In this document: positions 41,147-49,691 of the stretch, piece by piece
Numbering within the stretch: the stretch's first letter is position 1
How the letters are laid out: every line of letters begins with the position of its first letter
Origin: an uncultured Alphaproteobacteria bacterium
Lineage (GTDB): Bacteria; Pseudomonadota; Alphaproteobacteria; HIMB59
Assembly (NCBI GenBank): GCA_902518505.1
Contig: CABYGG010000008.1
Span: 1-52,660, forward strand
Length of the DNA stretch: 52,660 nucleotides
Reading direction: 5' to 3'
Translations under genes and position numbers: made by a program
Notes under the pieces: model-generated
Databases searched by the model: none
What the model was told of the DNA's origin: nothing
What the model saw: only the letters and a program-made list of their open reading frames with translations

Positions 41147-42313
41147 ATGAAATCTCTTAAAAATCTGAACTTTGAAAAAATCCGAAATGTAGGTGTTAGA
41201 GTCGATTTCAATGTTCCCATTGATAAAAATTTTAGAATTACAGACAAAACAAGATTAGATAGATCCAAAGAGACCATCAATTTTATTAAAAATAAACAAT
41301 GCAATATTTTTCTTATTTCACATTTTGGAAGACCAAAAGAAAATTTTGATGAGATGTATTCTTTCTCAAAATTAATTAATCAGTTTGAGGATATATTGGA
41401 GTTAAAATTAAATTTTATTACATATAAAAGTTTTTTAGAAAGCGGTCTTAATGAATTAGATATATATAAGCCAACTATAAGCCTTTTAGAGAATATAAGA
41501 TTTTTTGAGGGAGAAATAAAAAATGATTTAACTTTTAGTAAATCTATTACAGATAAATTAGATTTATATGTTAATGAGGCTTTTTCTGCCTCTCACCGAT
41601 TTCATTCATCAGTTAATCAAATGGCTAAAAATATATTGTCAGCACCTGGATTTAATTTTGAAAGAGAAATTTTAGCAATAGAAAATATAAAAAAATCTTC
41701 AAAGAAAAAATTAGCGATTATTGGCGGATCAAAAGTTTCAACTAAAATAAAAACACTTCTATTTTTAACATCCTCTTGCTCAGATATTTTTATTGGAGGG
41801 GCAATGGCTAATAATTTTTTTAAATATAATAGTATAAATGTAAGCAATTCTTTAATTGAAGAGGGCACAGAAAGTATGATTGAAATGATTTACAATTCTG
41901 CAAAATCAACAAATTGTAAAATTCATCTTCCATCAGATGTTATACTTGACACAAATGAAAATAAATTAATAGATGAGCTTCCTACAAGCTCTGATTTTAA
42001 AATCCTAGATATATCAGTTTCTTCACACGCGATTTTAGAAAAACTGATAGGTAACAGTGATATCGTTTTGTGGAATGGACCAATGGGAATGATCGAAGAC
42101 AATAAATTTTCAAAGGGATCAGTAAATTTAGCACATCTCCTTGCAAAATCTCAAGCAGATGTTGTTATAGGTGGTGGAGACACAATTTTAGCAATCAACA
42201 TGGCTGAGGAAAAATTTGAAAATTTTTATTTCGTTTCAACAGCTGGTGGTGCTTTTCTTGAGGCGCTCGAGAACAAAGACCTTCCTGGAATTCAAGCCCT
42301 TATGGCTGATTAA
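41147..42313 (+). CDS. pgk: Phosphoglycerate kinase
   Basis: A 388-residue glycolytic enzyme. The substrate motifs VGVRVDFNVPIDKN and FLISHFGRPKENFDE, the hinge and nucleotide motifs IIGGSKVSTKIKTLL, VLWNGPMGMIEDNKFSKGS, GGGDTILAINM and STAGGAFLEALENKDLPGIQ all occur in family order. It transfers phosphate from 1,3-bisphosphoglycerate to ADP. It stands alone, without gap or fba next to it. Its 3' end overlaps the convergent yciB gene by 14 bases. Confidence 0.96.
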   Translation: MKSLKNLNFEKIRNVGVRVDFNVPIDKNFRITDKTRLDRSKETINFIKNKQCNIFLISHFGRPKENFDEMYSFSKLINQFEDILELKLNFITYKSFLESGLNELDIYKPTISLLENIRFFEGEIKNDLTFSKSITDKLDLYVNEAFSASHRFHSSVNQMAKNILSAPGFNFEREILAIENIKKSSKKKLAIIGGSKVSTKIKTLLFLTSSCSDIFIGGAMANNFFKYNSINVSNSLIEEGTESMIEMIYNSAKSTNCKIHLPSDVILDTNENKLIDELPTSSDFKILDISVSSHAILEKLIGNSDIVLWNGPMGMIEDNKFSKGSVNLAHLLAKSQADVVIGGGDTILAINMAEEKFENFYFVSTAGGAFLEALENKDLPGIQALMAD

Positions 42314-42836
42314 TAAAATGTTTTTTTAACAATGGAATTTGAATTATTGTAAACACAATAGTAATTCCCATTATTCCAAATACTTTAAAATTTACCCAAA
42401 CATCAGTTGTTTGAGTTCGCCAAACTATTTCATTTAAAACAGCTAAAAGAATAAAAAAGCTTGACCACATTTTATTCATTAATCCCCAACCCTCATCAGT
42501 CAATTTTAATGATGAGTTTAATAATAACTTTAAAACAGGTTTATTAATTAACGTACTTCCAATCAAAACTGCAGCAAAAAGAGTATTTATAATTGTTGGC
42601 TTCATTTTAAAAAATATCTCATTTTTTAGAAAAATACTTAAACCACCAAAAACAACTAAGATAATTGTACTCACTAACATCATGGTTGAAATTTTTCTTT
42701 CTTTGAAATAGATAGCTATAAGGGAAATAAATGTTGCGACTATTACAGCAGCAATACTTAAATAGAGATCTTTATCTGATTTATAATAGACTGCGAAAAA
42801 AACAATTAAGGGAAAAAATTCAAATAGTTGTTTCAT
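42300..42836 (-). CDS. yciB: YciB/IspZ family intracellular septation protein
   Basis: A 178-residue inner-membrane protein with five to six helices. The start MKQLFEFFPLIVFFAVYYKS and the late segment NKMWSSFFILLAVLNEIVWR are the YciB signature (F-E-x-x-P, W-x-x-F-F-x-x-x-A-x-x-N-E-x-V-W-R). E. coli YciB influences cell-envelope synthesis and division. It follows ftsY on the minus strand by one base, an order common in alphaproteobacteria. Confidence 0.9.
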   Translation of the reverse strand: MKQLFEFFPLIVFFAVYYKSDKDLYLSIAAVIVATFISLIAIYFKERKISTMMLVSTIILVVFGGLSIFLKNEIFFKMKPTIINTLFAAVLIGSTLINKPVLKLLLNSSLKLTDEGWGLMNKMWSSFFILLAVLNEIVWRTQTTDVWVNFKVFGIMGITIVFTIIQIPLLKKHFINQP

Positions 42837-42837
42837 T

Positions 42838-43656
42838 TTATATTAGTCTATCTAAATATTCTTCAAATTGAAACTCTCTTAAGTCATTCATACCTTCGCC
42901 ATATCCTTCAAATACTACAGGAATATCAAAATCATTTATTATTGTTAGAAGAGCTCCATACTTGGCATTAGAATCTACCTTATTTAAAATAATACCATCT
43001 AAAGTGATATATTCTTGAAAACCATCTATTATATGTTTTGATGCAAGGCCAGTATTAGCGTCTAATGTTAAAAAAGCCCTTATTATATTAAATTGCTCAG
43101 ATTTTTTTGAAACTATATCTGAGATTTTTTTTAGCTCAGCCATTAAATTTTTGTTGTTATGTTGTCTCCCAGATGTATCAACAATAATAACATCACTCTC
43201 TTTCAGATTATCAATACCTTGAAAAATAACTGCAGATGGATCTTCCATATTATTACCCTTATGAATGGGCACTTCAAATTGATTTGTGAAATGTTCAAGT
43301 TGATCGATTGCGGCAGCCCTAAATGTATCTGCTGCAATTACGCCAGGTTTTAAACCATTCTTTTGAATTAGATTTATAAATTTACCTATAAATGTTGTTT
43401 TTCCCGAGCCGTTATTTCCAGCAATAATATATAAGCTTTTATCTTGAGGAGAAAAACCACCAAATTTTTTTTCTTTGAATTTTGTAAGCAGTTCATCTTT
43501 AATCACTTTTTTAATATCCTCTTCTTGTGATTTATTTTCTTTTATCTTTGAAATTATTAAATCAGCAAATTTTGGTTCTACACCATTATCAAACAAAAGA
43601 TCTTCTATCTCATCTATATTTAAATTCTTTTGAAAGATTTTTTTTAAAAAAAACAT
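42838..43656 (-). CDS. ftsY: Signal recognition particle receptor FtsY
   Basis: A 272-residue SRP GTPase consisting of the N and G domains only; the long acidic A domain of E. coli FtsY is absent. Motifs: G1 IAGNNGSGKTTFIGK, DTFRAAAIDQLEHF, DTSGRQHNNKNLMAEL, LTLDANTGLASK, the divergent base-recognition loop GIILNKVDSNAKYG (family TKxDGxAKGG), and the ending GYGEGMNDLREFQFEEYLD. It docks ribosome-Ffh complexes at the membrane. Its ATG overlaps the mtaB stop by one base. The TK-to-NK change in the G4 loop is unusual but may still bind GTP. Confidence 0.93.
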   Translation of the reverse strand: MFFLKKIFQKNLNIDEIEDLLFDNGVEPKFADLIISKIKENKSQEEDIKKVIKDELLTKFKEKKFGGFSPQDKSLYIIAGNNGSGKTTFIGKFINLIQKNGLKPGVIAADTFRAAAIDQLEHFTNQFEVPIHKGNNMEDPSAVIFQGIDNLKESDVIIVDTSGRQHNNKNLMAELKKISDIVSKKSEQFNIIRAFLTLDANTGLASKHIIDGFQEYITLDGIILNKVDSNAKYGALLTIINDFDIPVVFEGYGEGMNDLREFQFEEYLDRLI

Positions 43657-44861
43657 TAGACCCTTATAACCTCTCCAACTGGCACACCTACTAAGGGTAC
43701 TTTATGTTTGATATAATTTTGATCATACCCAATAGCTAATCCTGAATTTAACTCTTCAATAAGGATCTCCCTTGGTAATGAAAGTTTGGATTTTACTTTT
43801 TTTAAAATTAATTCTCCAAGATCTCTTAAAACTTTTGCTCTCTTTTTAATAATTGATTTAGAGACCTGAGGCATCCTTGAAGCAGGAGTATTGTTTTTTG
43901 GAGAAAAAGGAAATATGTGAAGGTGAGAAATTTCATTGTCTCTTAATAGTTTGTATGTATTTTCAAACATCGTATCTGTTTCTGTGGGAAATCCTGCAAT
44001 AATATCTGCACCAAATGAAATATCTTTTCTAATTTTTTTACAACGATCAACAAATTGAAATACATCTTTTGAGCTATGTCTTCTTTTCATTCTTTTCAGT
44101 ATCATGTCATCACCTGATTGTATACTAAGGTGAAGATGCGGCATTACTCTTAGATCTTTTAGTACTTCATTAAAATTTTCATCAATTTCAACACAGTCTA
44201 TTGAGGAGAGTCGAAGACGTTGCAATTTAGTTTTATCTAAAATATCTAAAATTAAATTGCTCATGTTATATTTGTGATCAAAATCGCTTCCATAATCTGA
44301 TATATCAACACCTGTTAAAACAATTTCTTTGACACCATTTTCTACAACTCTTTCCACCTCATCAATTAAGTAAAAAGGATCAAAACTCCTATTATTACCT
44401 CTACCAAAAGGAATAATACAAAATGTGCACCTATGATTGCATCCTTGTTGAATTACAAGGCTTTCTCTTATGTTAAGGTTTTTCTTATCTAAAGATGGGC
44501 GGATATCTTGAGGAGAGTCAAATATGTCTTCTTTGAAATCTACTTCGAGTTCTTCATCAAGTAAGGATGTCCAAGTTTCTGATTTCAGTTTACTTATATT
44601 ATCAATAACTTTATCGACCTCAGTCATTGAAGAATACTTATCTGGAGATATTTGTGCAGCACAACCTGTCATTACAATTTTTTTATCGGGATATTCTTTT
44701 TTAATTTTTCTAATAGTTTGTCTTACCTGCCTCTCAGTCTCATTTGTGACGGCACAAGAGTTTATAACAACCATATTTTCATTATTATTTACTAATAATT
44801 CTTCAATTTTTTTTCCTTCAAAGTTATTTAGTCGACATCCAAAATTAACAACTTTAGACAT
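43656..44861 (-). CDS. mtaB: tRNA t6A37 methylthiotransferase MtaB
   Basis: A 401-residue radical-SAM enzyme that adds a methylthio group to t6A37 in tRNAs reading ANN codons. The N-terminal MTTase domain has VVNFGCRLNNFEGKKIEELL, VVINSCAVTNETERQVRQTI and IVMTGCAAQ, whose three cysteines hold one cluster. QQGCNHRCTFCIIPFGRGNN is the SAM cluster. Later IVLTGVDISDYG, LRLSSIDCVEI and FPFSPKNNTPASRMPQ support MtaB over MiaB. The TRAM domain is short. It is one base from dapF, and dapF-mtaB-ftsY is a standard alphaproteobacterial order. Confidence 0.93.
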   Translation of the reverse strand: MSKVVNFGCRLNNFEGKKIEELLVNNNENMVVINSCAVTNETERQVRQTIRKIKKEYPDKKIVMTGCAAQISPDKYSSMTEVDKVIDNISKLKSETWTSLLDEELEVDFKEDIFDSPQDIRPSLDKKNLNIRESLVIQQGCNHRCTFCIIPFGRGNNRSFDPFYLIDEVERVVENGVKEIVLTGVDISDYGSDFDHKYNMSNLILDILDKTKLQRLRLSSIDCVEIDENFNEVLKDLRVMPHLHLSIQSGDDMILKRMKRRHSSKDVFQFVDRCKKIRKDISFGADIIAGFPTETDTMFENTYKLLRDNEISHLHIFPFSPKNNTPASRMPQVSKSIIKKRAKVLRDLGELILKKVKSKLSLPREILIEELNSGLAIGYDQNYIKHKVPLVGVPVGEVIRV

Positions 44862-45674
44862 TTAAATATTAATCGATGATTGATAAAGTAACTCTGCAGG
44901 GCCTTGAAGGAATACCATCTTGTCCTTGATTTCTGTTTTTAATACTGATCGTTCAGTAACTACTTTGATTTTAGAGGACACAAAGTCATTATGATTTAAA
45001 ACAAAAGCAGTAGCACAAGTTCCTGAACCACATGCTAGTGTATGTCCGCCACCTCGCTCCCAAAATAATACTTTTACTTTTGATTTTTTTAATACCTCTA
45101 CAAAAGTAATATTAGCTTGATCAGGAAATAATTTATTTTTTACAAGTAAAGGTCCTAACATATTTAATTTAATTAGCTTTAAATTCTTTACTAATACTAC
45201 ACAATGAGGGTTTCCAATATTTGCCCCCATTATTTTTATTAACCCAGGTATCTTTATTCTTTTAATTTGAATACTTTGAGAATCAATTTTTTTTGATAAA
45301 GGAATTTTTTTCCAATCTAAAGTTACTTCCCCAACATTGATTTTGTATTCCTTTTGAGTTTTCTTACCAAAATGTAAAAATTTATGAGTTTTAATGACTG
45401 CCTTTTTAACTTTTTTTATTTCAACTAAATATTTGTAGGCACATCGCAATCCATTCCCACAATTTTTCCCAAGTGAGCCATCTGAGTTATAAAATGTTAC
45501 TTGATAATATGAACTGATTTTTTTTAATAGAATTAATTGATCGCAACCTACCCCAAAACGCCTGTCGCAAAGTCTTTTAATTACCTTTTTTGACTTTCTA
45601 ATGAAATCAACGTTTTTATCCAAAATTATAAAGTCATTTCCTGCTCCTTGAGCTTTCATAAAAGGTATTTTCAT
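44862..45674 (-). CDS. dapF: Diaminopimelate epimerase
   Basis: A 270-residue enzyme converting LL- to meso-diaminopimelate for lysine and peptidoglycan. The start MKIPFMKAQGAGNDFIILD is family-standard. The two catalytic cysteines lie in GKNCGNGLRCAYKYLVE and in GGGHTLACGSGTCATAFV, and MGANIGNPHCVVLVKNL precedes the second. The open frame reaches 45704, but the ATG at 45674 fits the conserved N-terminus. The gene is Lys-rich for a DapF. It is divergent from ffh. Confidence 0.94.
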   Translation of the reverse strand: MKIPFMKAQGAGNDFIILDKNVDFIRKSKKVIKRLCDRRFGVGCDQLILLKKISSYYQVTFYNSDGSLGKNCGNGLRCAYKYLVEIKKVKKAVIKTHKFLHFGKKTQKEYKINVGEVTLDWKKIPLSKKIDSQSIQIKRIKIPGLIKIMGANIGNPHCVVLVKNLKLIKLNMLGPLLVKNKLFPDQANITFVEVLKKSKVKVLFWERGGGHTLACGSGTCATAFVLNHNDFVSSKIKVVTERSVLKTEIKDKMVFLQGPAELLYQSSINI

Positions 45675-45723
45675 AGACCAGCTATAGTGATATAAATTCC
45701 TCACTAAATAAAGGAAAAATTAG

Positions 45724-45763
45724 TCGGCCGATGAGTATCATTCGCCGATTTTTTTTATTTTTT
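45724..45763 (+). terminator. Terminator-like hairpin in the ffh leader
   Basis: TCGGC and GCCGA close a longer imperfect hairpin (inner ATGA/TCAT pairs, one mismatch, one G-T), followed by TTTTTTTTATTTTTT. It ends three bases before the ffh ATG. There is no plus-strand gene upstream for it to terminate within 3.4 kb, because dapF is divergent. It therefore lies in the leader of the ffh operon and is a candidate attenuator. Confidence 0.65.
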
Positions 45764-45765
45764 AA

Positions 45766-47118
45766 ATGTTAGAAAATATAACAAATAAGATAACTGGAAT
45801 TTTTCAAGGTCTCTCAAATAAAGGCGCTATCACTGAAAAAGATTTAGAGACAACCCTGAGAGAGGTTAGAGTTGCTTTGTTAGAGGCAGATGTCTCTCTT
45901 AAAGTATCTAAAGATCTTATTAAAAAAATCCAAGAAAAAGCACTTGGCCAAAAAGTAATTGAAAACGTCCAGCCAGGACAACAAATAATTAAAATAGTAA
46001 GTGATGAACTAACAGAAATACTTGGTGTACAAAGTAGCGAGTTAAACTTTAAAAATAAACCTTCAACTTTTTTAATGTGCGGTTTGCAGGGTGCAGGTAA
46101 AACAACATCAATTGCAAAACTTGCTCATTACTGTCAAAATTCTCTGAATAAATCTGTAGCACTTTTGTCAACAGATTTAAGAAGACCAGCCGCTATAGAC
46201 CAACTTCGTATTTTATCTCAAAAAAATAATATTCAGTTTATTGAGCCAATAAATGAAAATATAAAAGATATTGTCAATAATGCTCTTGAACAAAGTAAAA
46301 AACTTTTATCAGATGTTTTAATTATAGATACCTCAGGTCGAATTAGTACAGATGAGGATTTACTTTTAGAACTGAAAACAATTCATGATCTGGCAAAACC
46401 ACAAGAGAATTTACTTGTTTTAGACTCAATGATGGGTCAACAAGCCCTGAGCGTTGTAGAGTCTTTTAACTCCACAGCACCACTTACTGGATTTATATTA
46501 ACAAGATTAGATGCAGACCCAAGAGGAGGAGTTGCACTTTCAGCAAAATATCAAACAGGTTTGCCAATTCGTTTCTTTGGATCAGGAGAAAATATTGAAG
46601 ATTTTGAAGTTTTTCACCCAGAGAGAATAGCATCTAGAATTCTTGGTATGGGAGATGTTGTTTCATTAGTTGAAAAAGCACAAAAAGATTTTGATCAAAA
46701 AGAAATGGAAAATCTCCAATCTCAGATGATGAGTGGGAAATTCAATATGAATGATCTTTTAAAACAGTTTTCTCAAATGAAAAAAATGGGAGGAATGTCT
46801 GGACTAATGTCACACATGCCTGGTGTCAGCAAAATTAAAAACATGATGGAGAGTGGAGATTTTGACGAAAAAGTTATTGATCATCAAATTGCAATTATTT
46901 GCTCAATGACAAGAGAAGAAAGAGTTGATCCTGATTTACTAAAAGCTTCAAGAAAAAGAAGAATAGCAACAGGGTCTGGTAGACAGGTACACGAGGTCAA
47001 CAGGCTTTTAAAACAATTTGAGCAAACTAAAAAACTTATGAAACAAGCTCAAAAACCAGGTTTTGCAAATAAAATAAAAAGTTTATTAGGCGGAAACCAA
47101 ATGCCAACGATTGAATAA
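45766..47118 (+). CDS. ffh: Signal recognition particle protein Ffh
   Basis: A 450-residue SRP54 GTPase. The N domain begins MLENITNKITGIFQGLSNKG, and the G domain has LMCGLQGAGKTTSIAKLA, STDLRRPAAIDQLRIL, IIDTSGRISTDEDLL and FILTRLDADPRGGVALS. The M domain (about 300-435) includes FNMNDLLKQFSQMKKMGGMS and the RNA-binding helix-turn-helix SRKRRIATGSGRQVHEVNRL. It binds 4.5S RNA and nascent signal sequences, and docks on FtsY, which is encoded 2.1 kb away on the other strand. No clear ribosome site exists, because the leader is a T-rich hairpin tail. Confidence 0.96.
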   Translation: MLENITNKITGIFQGLSNKGAITEKDLETTLREVRVALLEADVSLKVSKDLIKKIQEKALGQKVIENVQPGQQIIKIVSDELTEILGVQSSELNFKNKPSTFLMCGLQGAGKTTSIAKLAHYCQNSLNKSVALLSTDLRRPAAIDQLRILSQKNNIQFIEPINENIKDIVNNALEQSKKLLSDVLIIDTSGRISTDEDLLLELKTIHDLAKPQENLLVLDSMMGQQALSVVESFNSTAPLTGFILTRLDADPRGGVALSAKYQTGLPIRFFGSGENIEDFEVFHPERIASRILGMGDVVSLVEKAQKDFDQKEMENLQSQMMSGKFNMNDLLKQFSQMKKMGGMSGLMSHMPGVSKIKNMMESGDFDEKVIDHQIAIICSMTREERVDPDLLKASRKRRIATGSGRQVHEVNRLLKQFEQTKKLMKQAQKPGFANKIKSLLGGNQMPTIE

Positions 47119-47136
47119 ATACAGAAGGGAGAAATC

Positions 47137-47730
47137 ATGGCGACAAAAATAAGACTAGCAAGAGGAGGTTCAAAAAAAAGACCTTTCTATAGAATTGTGG
47201 TTGCAGATGAGAGAGCACCAAGAGACGGTAACTTCATTGAAAAAATAGGCAACTTCAATCCAATGGTTCCCAAGGATCACAAGGAAAGAGTAATGCTAAG
47301 CAAAGAAAGAGCTGAACATTGGCTTAAGGTTGGGGCCCTGCCAACAGAAAGAGTTCAAAAAATTCTCTCTGAATTAGGAATGATGGAAGCTCCAAAAATA
47401 ACTGAGAAAACAAAAAAGCATTTACCAAAGGCAAAGGCTCAAGAAAGAGTAAAAGCAAAAGAAGAAGCAGCATCAAAAGCTGCAGAAGATGCAAAAGCTA
47501 CTGAAGAAGCAGCTAAAGCAGAGGACGAAAAACCTACTGAAGAGGTGACTACCACAGAGGAGCAACCGCCTGTTGAAGAAGCAGCAGTTGAAAAACCAGC
47601 TGAAGAGGTGAAGACAGAAGAGACTTCTGAGCCGGAGGAAAAGAAAGAAGAAGCTCCTGCAAAAGAAGAGCCCAAAGAGGAAGAGGGTTCAACTGAGGTT
47701 TCAGAGGATAAACCCGAAACTAAAGAGTAA
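47137..47730 (+). CDS. rpsP: Ribosomal protein S16 with long acidic C-terminal tail
   Basis: A 197-residue S16. The core (about 1-85) has [39 protein letters not shown] and [20 protein letters not shown], as in all bacteria. The usual length is 80-120. From about residue 105 comes a 90-residue low-complexity tail of Glu, Lys, Ala, Pro and Thr ([20 protein letters not shown]). The gene has a gaaggga ribosome site 19 bases after ffh. Alphaproteobacterial S16 tails are often somewhat extended, but this one is long. The tail probably projects from the 30S body. Confidence 0.95.
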   Translation: MATKIRLARGGSKKRPFYRIVVADERAPRDGNFIEKIGNFNPMVPKDHKERVMLSKERAEHWLKVGALPTERVQKILSELGMMEAPKITEKTKKHLPKAKAQERVKAKEEAASKAAEDAKATEEAAKAEDEKPTEEVTTTEEQPPVEEAAVEKPAEEVKTEETSEPEEKKEEAPAKEEPKEEEGSTEVSEDKPETKE

Positions 47731-47736
47731 TTACTT

Positions 47737-48234
47737 GTGACTCCCTTTGAGAAGCATTTCATACAAGTTGGTGTAATTGGCAGACCTAAAGGAACTAAGG
47801 GTCTGCTAAGGTTTCACAGTTATTTAAATGATGATCGTGATGTAAATCAATTTAAAAAATTTTATTTAGATAATGAAAAAACTATTAACTTAAAACTAGT
47901 ATCTTTTGATAAAAAAAGCCCACTTATAACAATTGACGAAATAAATAATAGAACAGACATTGAAAAGTTTGTTAATAAAAAAATTTTTTTAAAAAAAGAA
48001 CAATTATCACCAGTAAAAGGAAATGAATATTATTTCCACGATCTAGAAGGACTTGAGGTATTTGATAATAAAGACCAGAGAGTTGGAGAAGTTGCTTCAG
48101 TTGTAAATTTTGGTGCAGGGGATTTATTGGAAATATATTTTATTAAAAGTAATAAAAAAGAATTTTTCAGATTTACTGAACAAAACTTTCCATTTGTAAA
48201 TATTAAAGAAAAAAAAATTATAATTAAAAATTAA
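47737..48234 (+). CDS. rimM: Ribosome maturation factor RimM
   Basis: A 165-residue 30S assembly factor that binds S19. The start VGVIGRPKGTKGLLRFHSYL is the RimM barrel motif (G-x-I-x-x-x-x-G-x-x-G). The PRC-barrel follows with YYFHDLEGLEVFDNKDQRVG, then VVNFGAGDLLEIYF and FPFVNIKEKKIIIKN. It starts with GTG seven bases after rpsP. Its stop overlaps the trmD ATG by one base, the standard rpsP-rimM-trmD-rplS order. Confidence 0.93.
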   Translation: MTPFEKHFIQVGVIGRPKGTKGLLRFHSYLNDDRDVNQFKKFYLDNEKTINLKLVSFDKKSPLITIDEINNRTDIEKFVNKKIFLKKEQLSPVKGNEYYFHDLEGLEVFDNKDQRVGEVASVVNFGAGDLLEIYFIKSNKKEFFRFTEQNFPFVNIKEKKIIIKN

Positions 48235-48959
48235 TGTTAAAATTTAATATTCTTACTTTATTTCCGGAAGTTTTTCCTGGAATTTTACAACATGGCTTAT
48301 TAGGCAAAGCTCTGTCAAAAAATCATTTCGAAATCAATACGATCAATATAAGAGATTACAGTGATTTATCTGCGAACTCTGTTGATGATAAACCATTTAG
48401 TGGTGGCGCAGGTATGGTATTAAGACCTGATATAATTTCAAAATCTATCGAAGCAAACTTTAATAAAAATGAATTAGATAACTGTATTAAAATATGTTTT
48501 TCTGCCAAAGGTAAAAAACTCACTCAAAAAAAATTAACTAATTATAATTTCAATCAAGATTTTATCTTACTAAATGGTAGATATGAGGGCATTGACCAAA
48601 GAGTAATTGATTATTATAAATTTCAAGAGATTTCTGTGAGCGATGTAATCTTAAACGGAGGAGAGATAGCATCATTATTATTTATTGAGTCGTTAATGAG
48701 ACTTCAACCTGGTGTTCTTGGAAATAATGATACCCACACTATTGAGTCATTTCAAAATGGACTAGTTGAACATGATCAATTCACTAGACCAAACCCATGG
48801 ATAACCCCTGATCACTCAGAAATAGAAGTACCTTCCATACTCTTGAGTGGTAAACATGCTGATATTGATCATTGGAAACACCAAAATTCGTTGGAAAATA
48901 CTGAAAAAAATAGACCAGATTTATTTAAAAACTATTTAAAAAAAAACAAAAATGAGTAG
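48234..48959 (+). CDS. trmD: tRNA (guanine37-N1)-methyltransferase
   Basis: A 241-residue SPOUT-class enzyme that methylates G37 of tRNAs to prevent frameshifting. Motifs: NILTLFPEVFPGILQHGLLG, NIRDYSDLSANSVDDKPFSG-GAGMVLRP, FILLNGRYEGIDQRVIDYY and the trefoil-knot segment VSDVILNGGEIASLLFIESL. The end includes PEVPSILLSGKHADI-like IEVPSILLSGKHADIDHWK. It lies between rimM (one-base overlap) and rplS (about 50-base gap with an own ribosome site). Confidence 0.96.
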   Translation: MLKFNILTLFPEVFPGILQHGLLGKALSKNHFEINTINIRDYSDLSANSVDDKPFSGGAGMVLRPDIISKSIEANFNKNELDNCIKICFSAKGKKLTQKKLTNYNFNQDFILLNGRYEGIDQRVIDYYKFQEISVSDVILNGGEIASLLFIESLMRLQPGVLGNNDTHTIESFQNGLVEHDQFTRPNPWITPDHSEIEVPSILLSGKHADIDHWKHQNSLENTEKNRPDLFKNYLKKNKNE

Positions 48960-49009
48960 AATATGCCGCTCTGACACCACCCACATATTAATATTGGATG
49001 GAGCACACA

Positions 49010-49681
49010 ATGAATGAAATTATTAAAAATTATGAACAATCACAAATTCAGCAGATTTTAAAAAGTTCTAAGGTTTCAGACTTCGCGCCAGGTGACACTG
49101 TCAAAGTTAACGTAAAGATTAAAGAAGGAAATAAAGAGAGAGTGCAAGCATTTCAAGGTGTCTGTATTGGTAAAAAAAATAACGGTCTTAATTCTTCATT
49201 TACTGTTAGAAAAATTTCTAGTGGTGAAGGCGTTGAAAGGGTTTTTCCACTATACAGTAATGTTATCGACTCAATCGAACGTGTAAAAGTTGGTGATGTA
49301 AGAAGAGCTAAATTATATTATTTAAGAGGTTTGTCTGGTAAAAAAGCAAGAATTGCCGAAAGAACTGACGGTCGATCATATGATGATAACCAATTTGTAT
49401 CCACAATCGAAGATGCTGAAGAAATTTCAGAGGTTAGTACTGAAGAAAATAAATCAGAAACACCTGTAACTGAAGAATCACCAAAGGAAGAAGCTAAAGA
49501 GACCGAAACAGAAGAAACTTCAACTCAAGAAGCCCCTAAGTCTGAAGACAACTATAAAGAAGAAATTAAAGAAACTAAATCAGAGGTATCATCACCACAA
49601 GAAGATCCCAAAGCTGAAGAAGAGCCAAAAGAGGAAAAGCCTGTAGAGAAAAAAATAGAAGAGGCAGAAACTAAAAGCTAA
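49010..49681 (+). CDS. rplS: Ribosomal protein L19 with long acidic C-terminal tail
   Basis: A 223-residue L19. The core (about 1-125) contains [60 protein letters not shown] and [21 protein letters not shown] 49010 is preferred over 48998, because GGAG lies at proper spacing before it. The usual length is about 115-130. About 95 extra residues of Glu, Lys, Ser, Thr and Pro follow ([20 protein letters not shown]), similar in composition to the S16 tail of the same operon. Confidence 0.95.
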   Translation: MNEIIKNYEQSQIQQILKSSKVSDFAPGDTVKVNVKIKEGNKERVQAFQGVCIGKKNNGLNSSFTVRKISSGEGVERVFPLYSNVIDSIERVKVGDVRRAKLYYLRGLSGKKARIAERTDGRSYDDNQFVSTIEDAEEISEVSTEENKSETPVTEESPKEEAKETETEETSTQEAPKSEDNYKEEIKETKSEVSSPQEDPKAEEEPKEEKPVEKKIEEAETKS

Positions 49682-49691
49682 AAGTATTATC

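Noticed and set aside
45705-45765. The hairpin before ffh as 4.5S SRP RNA
   Set aside because: It is too short and lacks the GGAA tetraloop and the conserved asymmetric loop of SRP RNA.
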